Source of the DNA: Hyphomicrobiales bacterium
GTDB lineage: Bacteria; Pseudomonadota; Alphaproteobacteria; Rhizobiales; Rhizobiaceae
DNA length: 64,000 nt
Assembly: GCA_900469955.1 (NCBI GenBank)
Contig: UBYX01000010.1
Location: 248,001-312,000, forward strand
Direction of reading: 5' to 3'
This document shows positions 35,718-44,553 of this stretch, piece by piece; positions within the stretch are counted from its first letter, which is position 1; each line of letters begins with the position of its first letter. Position numbers and translations under genes: made by a program. The notes under the pieces were generated by a model. It was not told the DNA's origin. It ran no database searches and saw only the letters and a list, made by a program, of their open reading frames with translations.

Positions 35718-36353
35718 TCAACGCACGGCCGTGTCCGGGTGTGCCGCGGCAAAAGGTGGCAGCTGGGCGCAACGGTCGGCGATTTCCACCAGCCTGCCGA
35801 ACCCGGCAAGCTCAACGTCCCATCGTCGCGCGTTGTAGATCTGGGGCACGAGACAGATGTCGGCCATGGACGGGCGGTCGCCATGGCAGAACGATCCCGT
35901 AGACGGCGAATCCAGCAGTTTTTCAAATGCTCCCAGCCCCTCGCGGATGAATTTCTGCATCCATGCCTTGCGCGTTTCTTCCGCGCCGCCAGTCAGAGAC
36001 ATCACATGCGCCACGACATGCAGATTGCAGACCGGATGGATCTCCATGGCGATGACATAGGACAGCGCCCTTACCCTTTGCCGCCCGACCGAATCGTCAG
36101 GCAGGAAGGCTCCTCCACGCGTTTCATCGAGATATTCGATCACCGCCAGTGACTGCGTGAAGCTTTGCCCATCGATCTCAAGCACCGGCACCAGTCCCTG
36201 CGGATTGCGCCGCAGATGTTCTTCTGATCTGTGCGCCTTTGCGAGCAGATCGACGGGTATCGTGACAAAGGGTTCGGCCAGCATATTGAGCGCGATCCGC
36301 AGCCGGTAGCTGGCCGACGAGCGCCAGTAATCGTAAAGGACGGCGTCTGTCAT
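35718..36353 (-). CDS. maiA: Maleylacetoacetate isomerase (GST zeta)
   Basis: 211 residues. The N-terminal thioredoxin fold holds the zeta-class signature SSASYRLRIALNM (catalytic Ser) and QSLAVIEYL (GSH contact); the rest is the alpha-helical GST domain with GDRPSMADICLVPQIYNARRW. The enzyme converts maleylacetoacetate to fumarylacetoacetate with glutathione. Downstream of the Rieske and hpd genes on the same strand; 35 bp gap. Confidence 0.9.
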   Translation of the reverse strand: MTDAVLYDYWRSSASYRLRIALNMLAEPFVTIPVDLLAKAHRSEEHLRRNPQGLVPVLEIDGQSFTQSLAVIEYLDETRGGAFLPDDSVGRQRVRALSYVIAMEIHPVCNLHVVAHVMSLTGGAEETRKAWMQKFIREGLGAFEKLLDSPSTGSFCHGDRPSMADICLVPQIYNARRWDVELAGFGRLVEIADRCAQLPPFAAAHPDTAVR

Positions 36354-36388
36354 TCGTACCTCAGAGGTTCGCGGCTGCGTCTCTTAAA

Positions 36389-36760
36389 CTAGGAGCCAAT
36401 CCGCAGATTGCCATTCGCATCTTCCGTAACCGGCACCGGATCGAGCCCTTCTGCCGCATCCCCCGAAAGACATGCACCGGTCGTCACGTCGAAGGCGGCT
36501 CCATGCGCCGAACACAGGAACCGCGTACCATCGGCGGAAAGAACAGAGGCGGACCGGTAATCGAGCGGAAGATACTGGTGCGGACAGGCATTGACGAAAG
36601 CCTGCACGCAGCCGGACCTTCGCATGACCAGAAGCGGAAATGCGCCTCTCTCCGTCTCAACGGTCAGGCAGCGCGCAACTCCCTCCGCGATCTGCGAGGA
36701 AGCACAGACAAGTGCGCCGGGCTCGGGCGCACTTTCATAGGAGCGCCACGCATCGCTCAT
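36389..36760 (-). CDS. Rieske [2Fe-2S] ferredoxin-like protein
   Basis: 123 residues. The CPH...CSAH motif (Cys59, His61, Cys83, His86) binds a Rieske cluster; the loop between the two halves is longer (21 residues) than the usual 15-17. No membrane segment. It sits between hpd and maiA in a tyrosine-degradation operon, so an electron-transfer or oxygenase-accessory role in that pathway is suggested by context only; no partner oxygenase alpha subunit is adjacent. Confidence 0.8.
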   Translation of the reverse strand: MSDAWRSYESAPEPGALVCASSQIAEGVARCLTVETERGAFPLLVMRRSGCVQAFVNACPHQYLPLDYRSASVLSADGTRFLCSAHGAAFDVTTGACLSGDAAEGLDPVPVTEDANGNLRIGS

Positions 36761-36796
36761 CTCTCGCGGTTTCCTGTACCACGGATCATCAGGAAA

Positions 36797-37909
36797 TCAC
36801 TCGGCCGCATCGACCTTCAGGACCCCGCGCCGGATCTGGTCTTCCTCGATCGACTCAAAGAGCGCCTTGAAATTGCCCTCGCCGAAGCCATCGTCGCCCT
36901 TGCGCTGGATGAATTCGAAGAAGATCGGACCGATGACGGTTTTCGAGAAAATCTGGAGCAGGACGCGCGTCTCGCCGCCGCCGACCACACCTTCTCCATC
37001 GATGAGAATGCCGCGCCGCTTCAGCTTGTCGAGCGGCTCCCGGTGATCCTTCACCCGCGACTTCGACTTTTCATAATAGATGTCCGGCGGTCCCGGCATG
37101 AATTCGAGGCCGTTCGCAGCGATCGCATCCGTACCTGCGTAGATATCGTTGGTGGCGATGGCGATATGTTGGATGCCTTCGCCCTTGTACTCGCGAAGAT
37201 ATTCTTCGATCTGGCTGCGATCGTCCGAGCTTTCGTTGATCGGAATCCGGATCTTGCCGTCCGGTGAGGTCAGCGCCCGGCTCGTCAGCCCGGTCATCTT
37301 GCCGGCGATGTCGAAATAGCGGATTTCGCGGAAATTGAACGTGTCGTGATAGAACTTGTACCAGGTGTCCATGTTGCCGCGCACGACATTGTGCGTGAGA
37401 TGATCGAGATAGTAAAAGCCGACACCTTCTGGGGTCGGATTTTCCTCGCCCAACCACTCGAATTCGGCGGAATAGCAACTCCCTTCGTCGCCGTAGGTAT
37501 CGACGAAGTAGAGCAGCGACCCTCCGATGCCAATGACAGCCGGTACGTTCAGCGACTTGCCTTCGCCGGTATACTCGGTGGCTCCGAGCTCGACCGCCCT
37601 TTTGAGAGCATGATCTGCATCCACCACGCGCCAGGCCATGGCGGGCGCGCATGGACCGTGCTGGGCGACGAAGGCCGAAGCATGGCTGTCAGGCTGGCGG
37701 TTGAGCAGGTAGTTGACGTCGCCCTGGCGGTAGAGAACGATGTCCTTTTCGCGGTGCTTTGCCACCGGCGTAAATCCCATCTGCCGGAAGAGGGTATCCA
37801 GCTTCTCCGGCTCCGGATGGGCAAATTCCACAAATTCGAAGCCGTCAGTGCCTGCGGGATTGGCAGCGCTGATCTCTGCCTTCGGCGCATCATGCGGAAA
37901 CGGGCCCAT
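36797..37909 (-). CDS. hpd: 4-hydroxyphenylpyruvate dioxygenase
   Basis: 370 residues from the ATG at 37909 (MGPFPHDAPK), preceded by GGAGGAG; the open frame to 38002 crosses the promoter. Two vicinal-oxygen-chelate domains; iron ligands His170 (YLDHLTHNV), His248 (IQHIAIATNDI) and Glu332 (FFEFIQRKG). It turns 4-hydroxyphenylpyruvate into homogentisate. First gene of hpd-Rieske-maiA and divergent from an Lrp-family gene. Confidence 0.93.
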   Translation of the reverse strand: MGPFPHDAPKAEISAANPAGTDGFEFVEFAHPEPEKLDTLFRQMGFTPVAKHREKDIVLYRQGDVNYLLNRQPDSHASAFVAQHGPCAPAMAWRVVDADHALKRAVELGATEYTGEGKSLNVPAVIGIGGSLLYFVDTYGDEGSCYSAEFEWLGEENPTPEGVGFYYLDHLTHNVVRGNMDTWYKFYHDTFNFREIRYFDIAGKMTGLTSRALTSPDGKIRIPINESSDDRSQIEEYLREYKGEGIQHIAIATNDIYAGTDAIAANGLEFMPGPPDIYYEKSKSRVKDHREPLDKLKRRGILIDGEGVVGGGETRVLLQIFSKTVIGPIFFEFIQRKGDDGFGEGNFKALFESIEEDQIRRGVLKVDAAE

Positions 37910-38027
37910 CGCAATTCTCCTCCATTGCTTAATGAAGAAAGCTTGCCGCTTTCGGGGTGCAATGTCCTTGCAAAATGCAGCCTTCCGCCCCATCCTTTGC
38001 ACGATTCATGCATTAGGAAGGGCTGGC

Positions 38028-38498
38028 ATGCACGAAATGTCCCTTGATACCTTCGACAAGGCCATTCTCAACGCATTGCAGCGCAATGCCGCGCTGACCA
38101 ATGCGGACCTTGCCGGCATCGTCAATCTGTCGGCTTCGCAATGTTCGCGGCGGCGGGCGCGGCTGGAAGCGGACGGCATCATCACCGGATATTCGGCGCA
38201 GCTTGCCCCTGAAGCACTCGGTTTTGGGTTGCGTGCAATCACACGCGTCAATCTTTCCACCCATAGCGAGAAGAACGCCGAGTCTTTCGCAGATTTTCTC
38301 TCGCGGCATGATGAGGTCCGCCAGGCCTATTCCGTCTCGGGAGATGCGGATTACGTGCTCATCATTCTCGCGCGAGACCTTGCCGCCTTTGCAGATTTCA
38401 TCCACCGCAATCTGCTGCCGCATCCCCAGGTGGCCCAGGTTCGCTCGGAGATCGTACTGATGCGTCTCAAGGACGAGCAGGGATTGCCGATCGGCTGA
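38028..38498 (+). CDS. Lrp/AsnC-family regulator (probable hpd regulator)
   Basis: 156 residues from the ATG at 38028 (MHEMSLDTFDKAILNALQRN); AGGAAGG lies ahead. An N-terminal Lrp HTH (TNADLAGIVNLSASQCSRRRARLEADGII) is followed by the RAM/AsnC ligand domain (VRQAYSVSGDADYVLIILA). Divergence from hpd suggests control of tyrosine degradation, probably in response to an aromatic amino acid. Confidence 0.85.
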   Translation: MHEMSLDTFDKAILNALQRNAALTNADLAGIVNLSASQCSRRRARLEADGIITGYSAQLAPEALGFGLRAITRVNLSTHSEKNAESFADFLSRHDEVRQAYSVSGDADYVLIILARDLAAFADFIHRNLLPHPQVAQVRSEIVLMRLKDEQGLPIG

Positions 38499-38525
38499 TT
38501 TCGCAAAAGCAGTAGCGGCCGCGGA

Positions 38526-38960
38526 TTAGCCCATCTTCTTCACCCGCTCCAGGGCGTCGAGGGCATCGAGAAGTGCCTGTGCGTGAACGCCCAAGGACTG
38601 CAGGAGCTTCTCCTCATAGGCAAGCGCGCTCGGCACGATATTCTCATAGGCCGCGAGACCCTGGGGCGTCAGGGCGAGCACTTCCTCGCGCCGATCCTCC
38701 AGGCTCTCCCGCCGCTTCAGCCAGCGCCTTTCTTCCAGAGCGCGCACCGCCCGGCTTACCTTGGTCTTGTGCATGAACGAATGCCGGCCAATGGCTTTGG
38801 CACCCATTTCTCCGAACTGGCCAAGCGTTGCGAGAACCCGCCATTCCGGGATCGTCAGGTCGTAATCATGGCCATAGATCTCGCGGAATTCCTGCGAGAC
38901 GACCGTCCCGATGCGGGCAAGCCTGTAGGGGAGAAAATGCTCCAGCGCGAGTTTTGTCAT
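38526..38960 (-). CDS. MarR-family regulator (probable hmgA repressor)
   Basis: 144 residues, MarR winged helix with [25 protein letters not shown], then [22 protein letters not shown] and the wing sequence [13 protein letters not shown]. Divergent from hmgA across 59 bp holding a candidate operator. A homogentisate- or related-acid-responsive repressor is a reasonable inference. Convergent with the Lrp gene. Confidence 0.84.
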   Translation of the reverse strand: MTKLALEHFLPYRLARIGTVVSQEFREIYGHDYDLTIPEWRVLATLGQFGEMGAKAIGRHSFMHKTKVSRAVRALEERRWLKRRESLEDRREEVLALTPQGLAAYENIVPSALAYEEKLLQSLGVHAQALLDALDALERVKKMG

Positions 38961-38966
38961 TGTTGA

Positions 38967-38999
38967 TAGTTACAAAATTGACGGTTACCTTTGCAACTA
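38967..38999. promoter_or_regulatory. Candidate MarR operator before hmgA
   Basis: TAGTTACAAA (38967-38976) and TTTGCAACTA (38990-38999) are inverted repeats matching at 9 of 10 bases with a 13 bp spacer, filling the short gap between the divergent MarR and hmgA genes. A wide spacer suggests two adjacent half-sites or the arms of a larger site rather than one compact MarR palindrome. Confidence 0.5.
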
Positions 39000-39019
39000 A
39001 TTTTGATGGAGGACATGCG

Positions 39020-40369
39020 ATGAACATTCAGCCTTCCGCCTCCCCCGGGGCTGCGGGACAGTCGGCGATCCAGGCCGGCTATATGTCCGGCTTCGGCAAC
39101 GGCTTCGAGACCGAAGCGCTTACCGGCGCGCTGCCTCTGGGCAGAAACTCGCCGCAGAAATGCGCCTACGGGCTTTATGCGGAGCAGCTTTCGGGTTCGC
39201 CCTTCACCGCACCTCGGACAACCAATGAACGGTCCTGGCTCTACCGCATCCGGCCCACGGTCGCCCATTGGGGCCGCTTCGAAAAGATCGATCGGGGCCT
39301 CTGGCGTACTGCACCGGCGCCCGAAGCGGAACTTCCGATCGGCCCGCTTCGCTGGGATCCCATTCCCGTTCCCTCCGAGCCGCTTTCCTTCATCGAGGGC
39401 ATGCGCACACTGACGACGGCAGGTGACGGCGGCGCCAATGCCGGCATGGGCGCTCACGTCTATCTGGTGACCCGCTCCATGGTGGACGAGTATTTCTACA
39501 ATGCCGACGGGGAAATGCTGTTCGTGCAACAGCAGGGAGAGCTGCGTCTCTGGACGGAGTTCGGCATCATCGACATCGAGCCCGGCGAGATTGCCGTCAT
39601 ACCGCGCGGCGTGAAGATCCGCGTCGAACTGCGAGGCAGCTCGGCCCGCGGTTATCTCTGCGAGAATTACGGCGGTGCGTTCACACTGCCGGAGCGCGGT
39701 CCGATCGGTGCCAATTGCATGGCCAACCCGCGCGACTTTCTCACGCCGGTGGCAGCCTACGAGGATAAAGACACGCCCTCGCGGCTATTCGTGAAATGGG
39801 GCGGCAGCCTCTGGACCGCCGAGATCGAACATTCGCCGCTCGACGTGGTCGCCTGGCACGGCAATTACGCACCTTACAAATATGATCTCCGGCGTTATTC
39901 GCCGGTTGGCCCGGTGCTTTACGACCATGCCGATCCGTCGATCTTCACCGTCCTGACCTCACTCTCCGAAACTCCCGGCACAGCGAATATCGACTTCGTG
40001 CTCTTTTCGGACCGCTGGCTCGTCGCTGAAAACACGTTCCGCCCGCCCTGGTATCACATGAACGTCATGAGCGAATTCATGGGCCTCGTCTACGGCCAGT
40101 ACGATGCCAAGACCGGCGGCGGTTTCGTTCCCGGCGGCGCCTCGCTGCACAATACCATGCTACCGCACGGACCTGACGTGGATGCGTTCGAGAAGGCGAG
40201 CAATGTCGAACTCAAACCCCACAGACTGGAGGGGACGATGGCCTTCATGTTCGAGACGCGTTTTCCCCAGCGCGTGACCGCCTTTGCTGCTGAAACTCCT
40301 TGCCTGCAGAAGGACTACACCGACTACGGCAGGGGTCTGGCGAAACATTTCGATCCGAACAGGCGCTGA
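39020..40369 (+). CDS. hmgA: Homogentisate 1,2-dioxygenase
   Basis: 449 residues from the ATG at 39020 with GGAGG before it. Hallmarks: [15 protein letters not shown]-terminus, [15 protein letters not shown] (iron ligands His and Glu), [12 protein letters not shown] (second His region). It opens the aromatic ring of homogentisate to maleylacetoacetate. Cupin-like fold, cytoplasmic. Followed after 7 bp by fahA. Confidence 0.95.
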   Translation: MNIQPSASPGAAGQSAIQAGYMSGFGNGFETEALTGALPLGRNSPQKCAYGLYAEQLSGSPFTAPRTTNERSWLYRIRPTVAHWGRFEKIDRGLWRTAPAPEAELPIGPLRWDPIPVPSEPLSFIEGMRTLTTAGDGGANAGMGAHVYLVTRSMVDEYFYNADGEMLFVQQQGELRLWTEFGIIDIEPGEIAVIPRGVKIRVELRGSSARGYLCENYGGAFTLPERGPIGANCMANPRDFLTPVAAYEDKDTPSRLFVKWGGSLWTAEIEHSPLDVVAWHGNYAPYKYDLRRYSPVGPVLYDHADPSIFTVLTSLSETPGTANIDFVLFSDRWLVAENTFRPPWYHMNVMSEFMGLVYGQYDAKTGGGFVPGGASLHNTMLPHGPDVDAFEKASNVELKPHRLEGTMAFMFETRFPQRVTAFAAETPCLQKDYTDYGRGLAKHFDPNRR

Positions 40370-40376
40370 GGCCGAC

Positions 40377-41708
40377 ATGTCCATTCTCGATGAAACACAT
40401 GCTCCGGAGCGCAGGAGTTTCGTGGCCACGGCAAACGGTCATCCGGATTTTCCGATCCAGAACTTGCCAATCGGTATCTTCAGCCGCAACGGCGGCGAGC
40501 GCCGGAGCGGCATCGCCATCGGCGATGCGATTTTCGACATCGGGCTTGCGCTGCAGTCGGACCTTTTCGAAGGAGAGGCGCGAGCGGCCGCCGAGGGTGC
40601 GGCTGCCCCGGAGCTGAACGCCTATCTGGCGCTGGGCGCACCTGCGCGGGTAGCACTCCGCAGCAGAGTTTCGGCGCTGCTGTCGGTCGATTGCCCCGAG
40701 CGCTCGCGGGTCGAAGCCTGCCTTCACCATTCCTCCGATTGCACCATGCATCTGCCGGCTCGGATCGGCGACTACACCGACTTCTACGTCGGCATCCATC
40801 ACGCAACGCATGTCGGACGGCTCTTCCGGCCTGACAATCCGCTGCTGCCGAACTACAAGCACGTACCGATCGGTTATCATGGCCGCGCCTCTTCGATCCT
40901 GGCCTCGGGCATGGCGATCCGCCGGCCCAACGGCCAGACGAAGGCCGCCGATGCCGATGCGCCGACCTACGGACCGAGCCGCAGGTTGGATTATGAGCTG
41001 GAAATCGGCGTTTTCATCGGTCCCGGCAATGTTCTTGGAGAGCCGATAACGATCGGCGACGCGGCCGAACATATCGCGGGCTTCTGTCTGCTGAACGACT
41101 GGTCGGCGCGCGATATCCAGGCTTGGGAATATCAGCCGCTCGGCCCCTTCCTCGCCAAGAATTTCGCCTCGACGATCTCCCCTTGGGTAGTCTCGCCCGA
41201 GGCGCTCGCACCCTTCCGCATCGCCCAGATGCCGAGGGCGCAAGGCGATCCGCAGCCCCTTCCCTATCTGTTGGACGAGAGAGATCAGCGGCAAGGCGCA
41301 TTCGACCTGGAACTGGAAGCTTGGCTGATGACGGAGGCACTCTCCCAAAAAGAGCTTCCGCCGCATCGGCTCGCGCTGTCGAACACCCGGCATATGTACT
41401 GGACCGTAGCGCAGATGATCGCCCATCACGCGAGCGGCGGCTGCAATCTGCAGCCCGGCGATCTTCTCGGCTCCGGAACGATATCGGGTCCTGATCTCGC
41501 CTCCGCCGGCAGCCTGCTGGAGGCGACGGAGGGCGGCAGATCGCCGATACGCCTCGCCTCGGGTGAGGAGCGGCTGTTCCTGGAAGACGGCGACGAGATC
41601 ACCTTCACAGCTCGCGCCCGCCGTGAAGGCTACGTCACGATCGGCTTCGGCGCATGCCGGGCGAAAGTGCTGCCGGCTCTCCGCACGCTCGGAAACTTCC
41701 CGACCTAG
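40377..41708 (+). CDS. fahA: Fumarylacetoacetase
   Basis: 443 residues. FAH fold with GDYTDFYVGIHHATHVG (metal-ligand Asp), LDYELEIGVFIG (two metal-ligand Glu) and LLNDWSARDIQAWEYQPLGP (metal-ligand Asp and the catalytic-site loop); N-terminal SH3-like domain precedes it. It hydrolyses fumarylacetoacetate to fumarate and acetoacetate, the last step of tyrosine breakdown. Its 3' end overlaps the convergent FhuF-like gene by 4 bp. Confidence 0.93.
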   Translation: MSILDETHAPERRSFVATANGHPDFPIQNLPIGIFSRNGGERRSGIAIGDAIFDIGLALQSDLFEGEARAAAEGAAAPELNAYLALGAPARVALRSRVSALLSVDCPERSRVEACLHHSSDCTMHLPARIGDYTDFYVGIHHATHVGRLFRPDNPLLPNYKHVPIGYHGRASSILASGMAIRRPNGQTKAADADAPTYGPSRRLDYELEIGVFIGPGNVLGEPITIGDAAEHIAGFCLLNDWSARDIQAWEYQPLGPFLAKNFASTISPWVVSPEALAPFRIAQMPRAQGDPQPLPYLLDERDQRQGAFDLELEAWLMTEALSQKELPPHRLALSNTRHMYWTVAQMIAHHASGGCNLQPGDLLGSGTISGPDLASAGSLLEATEGGRSPIRLASGEERLFLEDGDEITFTARARREGYVTIGFGACRAKVLPALRTLGNFPT

Positions 41709-42490
41709 TGGCGGCCGTCCGGCACGGGGCAGGCTTCGCCGCATCCGGCGACACCTGGAAGGTTGTAGCGAAGGCAGCAGACTTTCCGCCGCGAAAACTC
41801 CAGCCCGCACTGTTGCCGCGCGATGCGGATCATCCCATGCAGGGGATTGCGGCGCCCATCCGGCCAGATCGGCTCGTCGAGCAGCGCCAAACCATCCTCG
41901 ACCAGTTCAGGCCCGCGTTGATGCGCTATTTCCTTGAGTATCCAGGAAAGATAGGCGGCCACGTTATTCCAGAGAAGTTTCGGCGCCACGGCAGCATTCG
42001 CGGCAATCGCCTCGACGAGCGGCTCGATATGCCCAAGCATGAGATCGTGAAGCTCCGCGCCGGGATTGGACGCGGTGAATGTATCGGCCGTCATCAGGAA
42101 GGCTTCAGGCTCGGCCGTATCTTCGTTGCAAACCAGCGAAACCTGGTTAAGCCTCAAAGGCAATCCGATCCGATGAGCGAAGAGATGCACGCAGGGCGCC
42201 ATGGTGAGGATGCTGAAATAATAAAGGGTCCACATCGAGACGACGGCACGCCGGTCACTGCCGGGAAACTTCCTGGCATATCGGGAGATGAGAACTTCCA
42301 GCACCGCCGCTTCCTGCAGGTCGCTACAGGAAACCAGGGATCCAGATCCCGTCGATGTTCGCAGAAGCTTACCGCGGCAGTAGGAGAACGGGCTCCCTTC
42401 CAACAACCTGTCGAGGTCGATGGCCGGGCTGACGATGAAACCGCCTTCGCTGTCCGAAGTCGGAATCTGCCCGCTCAAATTGCCTGCCAT
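41705..42490 (-). CDS. FhuF-like siderophore-iron reductase
   Basis: 261 residues. The C-terminus reads CC-LRYNLPGVAG-C-GEA-C (last cysteine ten residues from the end), which is the FhuF [2Fe-2S] cluster motif; the last spacer is three residues where Escherichia coli FhuF has two. The upstream domain is the ferric-reductase-like FhuF domain (YYFSILTMAPCVHLFAHR). It should reduce ferric siderophores in the cytoplasm. GGTGA precedes the ATG weakly. It is not linked to visible siderophore transport genes here. Confidence 0.72.
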   Translation of the reverse strand: MAGNLSGQIPTSDSEGGFIVSPAIDLDRLLEGSPFSYCRGKLLRTSTGSGSLVSCSDLQEAAVLEVLISRYARKFPGSDRRAVVSMWTLYYFSILTMAPCVHLFAHRIGLPLRLNQVSLVCNEDTAEPEAFLMTADTFTASNPGAELHDLMLGHIEPLVEAIAANAAVAPKLLWNNVAAYLSWILKEIAHQRGPELVEDGLALLDEPIWPDGRRNPLHGMIRIARQQCGLEFSRRKVCCLRYNLPGVAGCGEACPVPDGRH

Positions 42491-42956
42491 TGGTCACCAT
42501 CGATATTCAGGCTGGCGGTCATGTTTCTGCCCTGACCGACATAGCAGTAGCCTTCGTTGCAGATGACTTTCTCTTGTCGCGATGTCGCGCACGTTGAAAG
42601 CTGCCGCCCGGCCGGCACACTGGTTATCGATCGCGCCGAAATCATAGGAAGCGCCCGCATATCACAATCCAAGGAAGGGGCGACCGCACCTCAATTTGCG
42701 CGAAGCTAGAGAACGTATCCAATGATGTCAACATAAGATGAGTTTTCAGATCATGTTAAATGATGACGCATTCGGCACCCCTGGGAAACACGTCAACTGC
42801 TCCGCAAGGCACCTCGCCTGCCGCTCAGCCCCCGCAACGTCGCGACGATGTTGACTTGCCTTCTTCCCGGGCTACTTGAATTATTGAAACGGAGCTCAGG
42901 ACGAAGCCATGTTCTGGCCGCGGGCCTGTCACGGCTCGGTTTTCGGGAGGAATGAC
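42491..42956. promoter_or_regulatory. FhuF / cytochrome c divergent region
   Basis: 466 bp upstream of both the FhuF-like gene (left) and the cytochrome c gene (right). The segment 42710-42770 is AT-rich with an imperfect inverted repeat (AACATAAGATGA...TCAGATCATGTT, 9 of 12 pairs) that could mark a promoter/operator. No iron-regulator (RirA/Irr/Fur) box is clear. A 65-codon minus frame at 42475-42672 overlaps the FhuF start and is not supported as a gene. Confidence 0.35.
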
Positions 42957-43337
42957 ATGTATTTCAATGTTTACCTCGGTGCACTCGGCGTGATGCTGAT
43001 CGCTGCGAACCACGTCCACTGTCAAGACGCCGCCGCTGGCGAAAAGGTGTTCGGCAAGTGCAAGGCCTGTCACCTGGTCGATAGCGATCAAAACAGAGTG
43101 GGGCCGTCGTTGAAGGGAGTGGTCGGTAGAACTGCCGGCACTCTTGGAGATTTCAAGTATTCCGCCGCCATGGTCGACGCCGGCAAGAATGGTACCGTCT
43201 GGGACGAGGCGACACTGACGACATATCTCCGTGATCCCAAGGCCTCGGTCAAAGGAACGAAAATGGCCTTCGTCGGCCTGAAGGCCGACGAAGATATCGC
43301 CAATGTCATCGCCTACCTGAAGCAATTCCCGAAATAG
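42957..43337 (+). CDS. Class I cytochrome c (c2/c550 type)
   Basis: 126 residues from the ATG at 42957 with GGGAGG before it. Signal peptide to about residue 23, haem motif CKACH (Cys35, Cys38, His39), and axial Met103 in KGTKMAF; RVGPSLKGVVGR and LTTYLRDPK match the c2 family. It is a soluble periplasmic electron carrier and, lying just ahead of the cox operon, the likely electron donor to that oxidase. Confidence 0.88.
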   Translation: MYFNVYLGALGVMLIAANHVHCQDAAAGEKVFGKCKACHLVDSDQNRVGPSLKGVVGRTAGTLGDFKYSAAMVDAGKNGTVWDEATLTTYLRDPKASVKGTKMAFVGLKADEDIANVIAYLKQFPK

Positions 43338-43688
43338 AGCCGATCCTCCGCCTGACGCGTCGATCCAATCGTCGCACCGGGCGGCCACGGCAGGCCGAAA
43401 GATGGTCACCGCGAATGCGATAACCGAAGATCCCGTTGCCTGCACAGGCAAGCAGGCAGTGCTTGATGGCGGTGCAAAACGGTCGTCTCGCGCGGTGCGA
43501 GTATCTGTCGAAGCTGTTCACCTGGCGACTAGCGGCGGGCCGGTCGACGTCGCCATCGGGTCGACTCCGGCGGCACATGCCTAAATTGCGGTAATTGCCC
43601 ACGTTTTTTATTTGTGAGATAATCAGAAAATAAGCGTTGCGAATGCGGTTTCCTATCCACGGTCGGATCGGCTCAGGGAGGGGCGGAA
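43338..43688. promoter_or_regulatory. Region upstream of the cox operon
   Basis: 351 bp between cytochrome c and the oxidase operon. An AT-rich patch at 43600-43650 is the best promoter candidate. A small palindrome (TGCCTG-CA-CAGGCA, 43439-43452) and no convincing gene are present; a 60-codon frame at 43402-43584 has no ribosome site. Confidence 0.4.
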
Positions 43689-44504
43689 ATGGCTGTCGTG
43701 CTGATTCTCGTCTTGCTGGTGGTGGGCTCGCTGCTCTTCCATGTGCTGAGCCCGTGGTGGTGGACGCCGATAGCGTCCAACTGGACCTATATCGATAGCA
43801 CTCTCGTCGTCACCTTCTGGATCACCGGTATCGTTTTTGTGGCGGTGGTTTTGTTCATGGCCTATTGCGTCTACCGCTTCCGGCACAAACCCGGCAACAA
43901 GGCGGCCTACGAGCCGGAAAATCGCAGGCTGGAATGGCTGCTGGCGTCGGGCACGGCCGTCGGCGTCGCTGCCATGCTCGCGCCAGGCCTCATAGTGTGG
44001 AACCAGTTCGTCACGGTGCCCGACGAGGCACAGCCGCTGGAGGTCGTCGCGCAGCAATGGCTGTGGAGCTTCCGTCTCCCGGGGGTCGATGGAAAACTCG
44101 GCCGGTCGGACACGCGCGACATCACGTCGGAAAACCCGCTCGGCCTAAACAGGAACGACGCCGCAGGCCTCGACGACGTAATCGTCGAAGGTGGAGAATT
44201 GCACCTGCCGGTCGGCAAACCGGTGCGCGTGCTGCTGCGCTCCATCGACGTCGTCCACGATTTCTACGTGCCGGAATTCCGCGCCAAGATGGACATGATC
44301 CCAGGCATGGTGACCTATTTCTGGCTCACACCGACGCGAACGGGAACTTTCGACATTCTCTGCGCCGAACTCTGCGGCGTCGGTCATCCGCAGATGCGCG
44401 GAACGGTCGTGGTCGATGAAGCCGCGGATTATCAGACGTGGCTCGACCAGCAGCAGACGTTCAACCAGCTTCTGGCATCGGGAGAGCAGCAGCCGGCAAA
44501 CTGA
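43689..44504 (+). CDS. coxM: Cytochrome c oxidase subunit II (CoxM-like)
   Basis: 271 residues. Hydrophobic helices near 3-22, 38-60 and 85-104, then the CuA cupredoxin domain with His190 (DVVHDFYVPEF), Cys225, Glu227, Cys229, His233 and Met236 (CAELCGVGHPQM). The insert between QQWLWSFRLPG and the CuA part is long. It accepts electrons from cytochrome c. GGGAGG precedes the ATG. Gene order II-I-III-III'-IV is that of the alternative oxidase coxMNOP of Bradyrhizobium, not the main ctaDC aa3 operon. Confidence 0.85.
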   Translation: MAVVLILVLLVVGSLLFHVLSPWWWTPIASNWTYIDSTLVVTFWITGIVFVAVVLFMAYCVYRFRHKPGNKAAYEPENRRLEWLLASGTAVGVAAMLAPGLIVWNQFVTVPDEAQPLEVVAQQWLWSFRLPGVDGKLGRSDTRDITSENPLGLNRNDAAGLDDVIVEGGELHLPVGKPVRVLLRSIDVVHDFYVPEFRAKMDMIPGMVTYFWLTPTRTGTFDILCAELCGVGHPQMRGTVVVDEAADYQTWLDQQQTFNQLLASGEQQPAN

Positions 44505-44553
44505 ATCAGAGGGACAATCGAAAGCGGCATCGAAAGGAATGGAAGGAGATAGC

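Noticed and set aside
42475..42672. 65-codon minus frame upstream of the FhuF-like gene
   Set aside because: No ribosome site, no motif, and it overlaps the FhuF start; kept only as part of the regulatory-region note.
43402..43584. 60-codon plus frame between cytochrome c and the cox operon
   Set aside because: No ribosome site and no recognisable sequence; likely chance.
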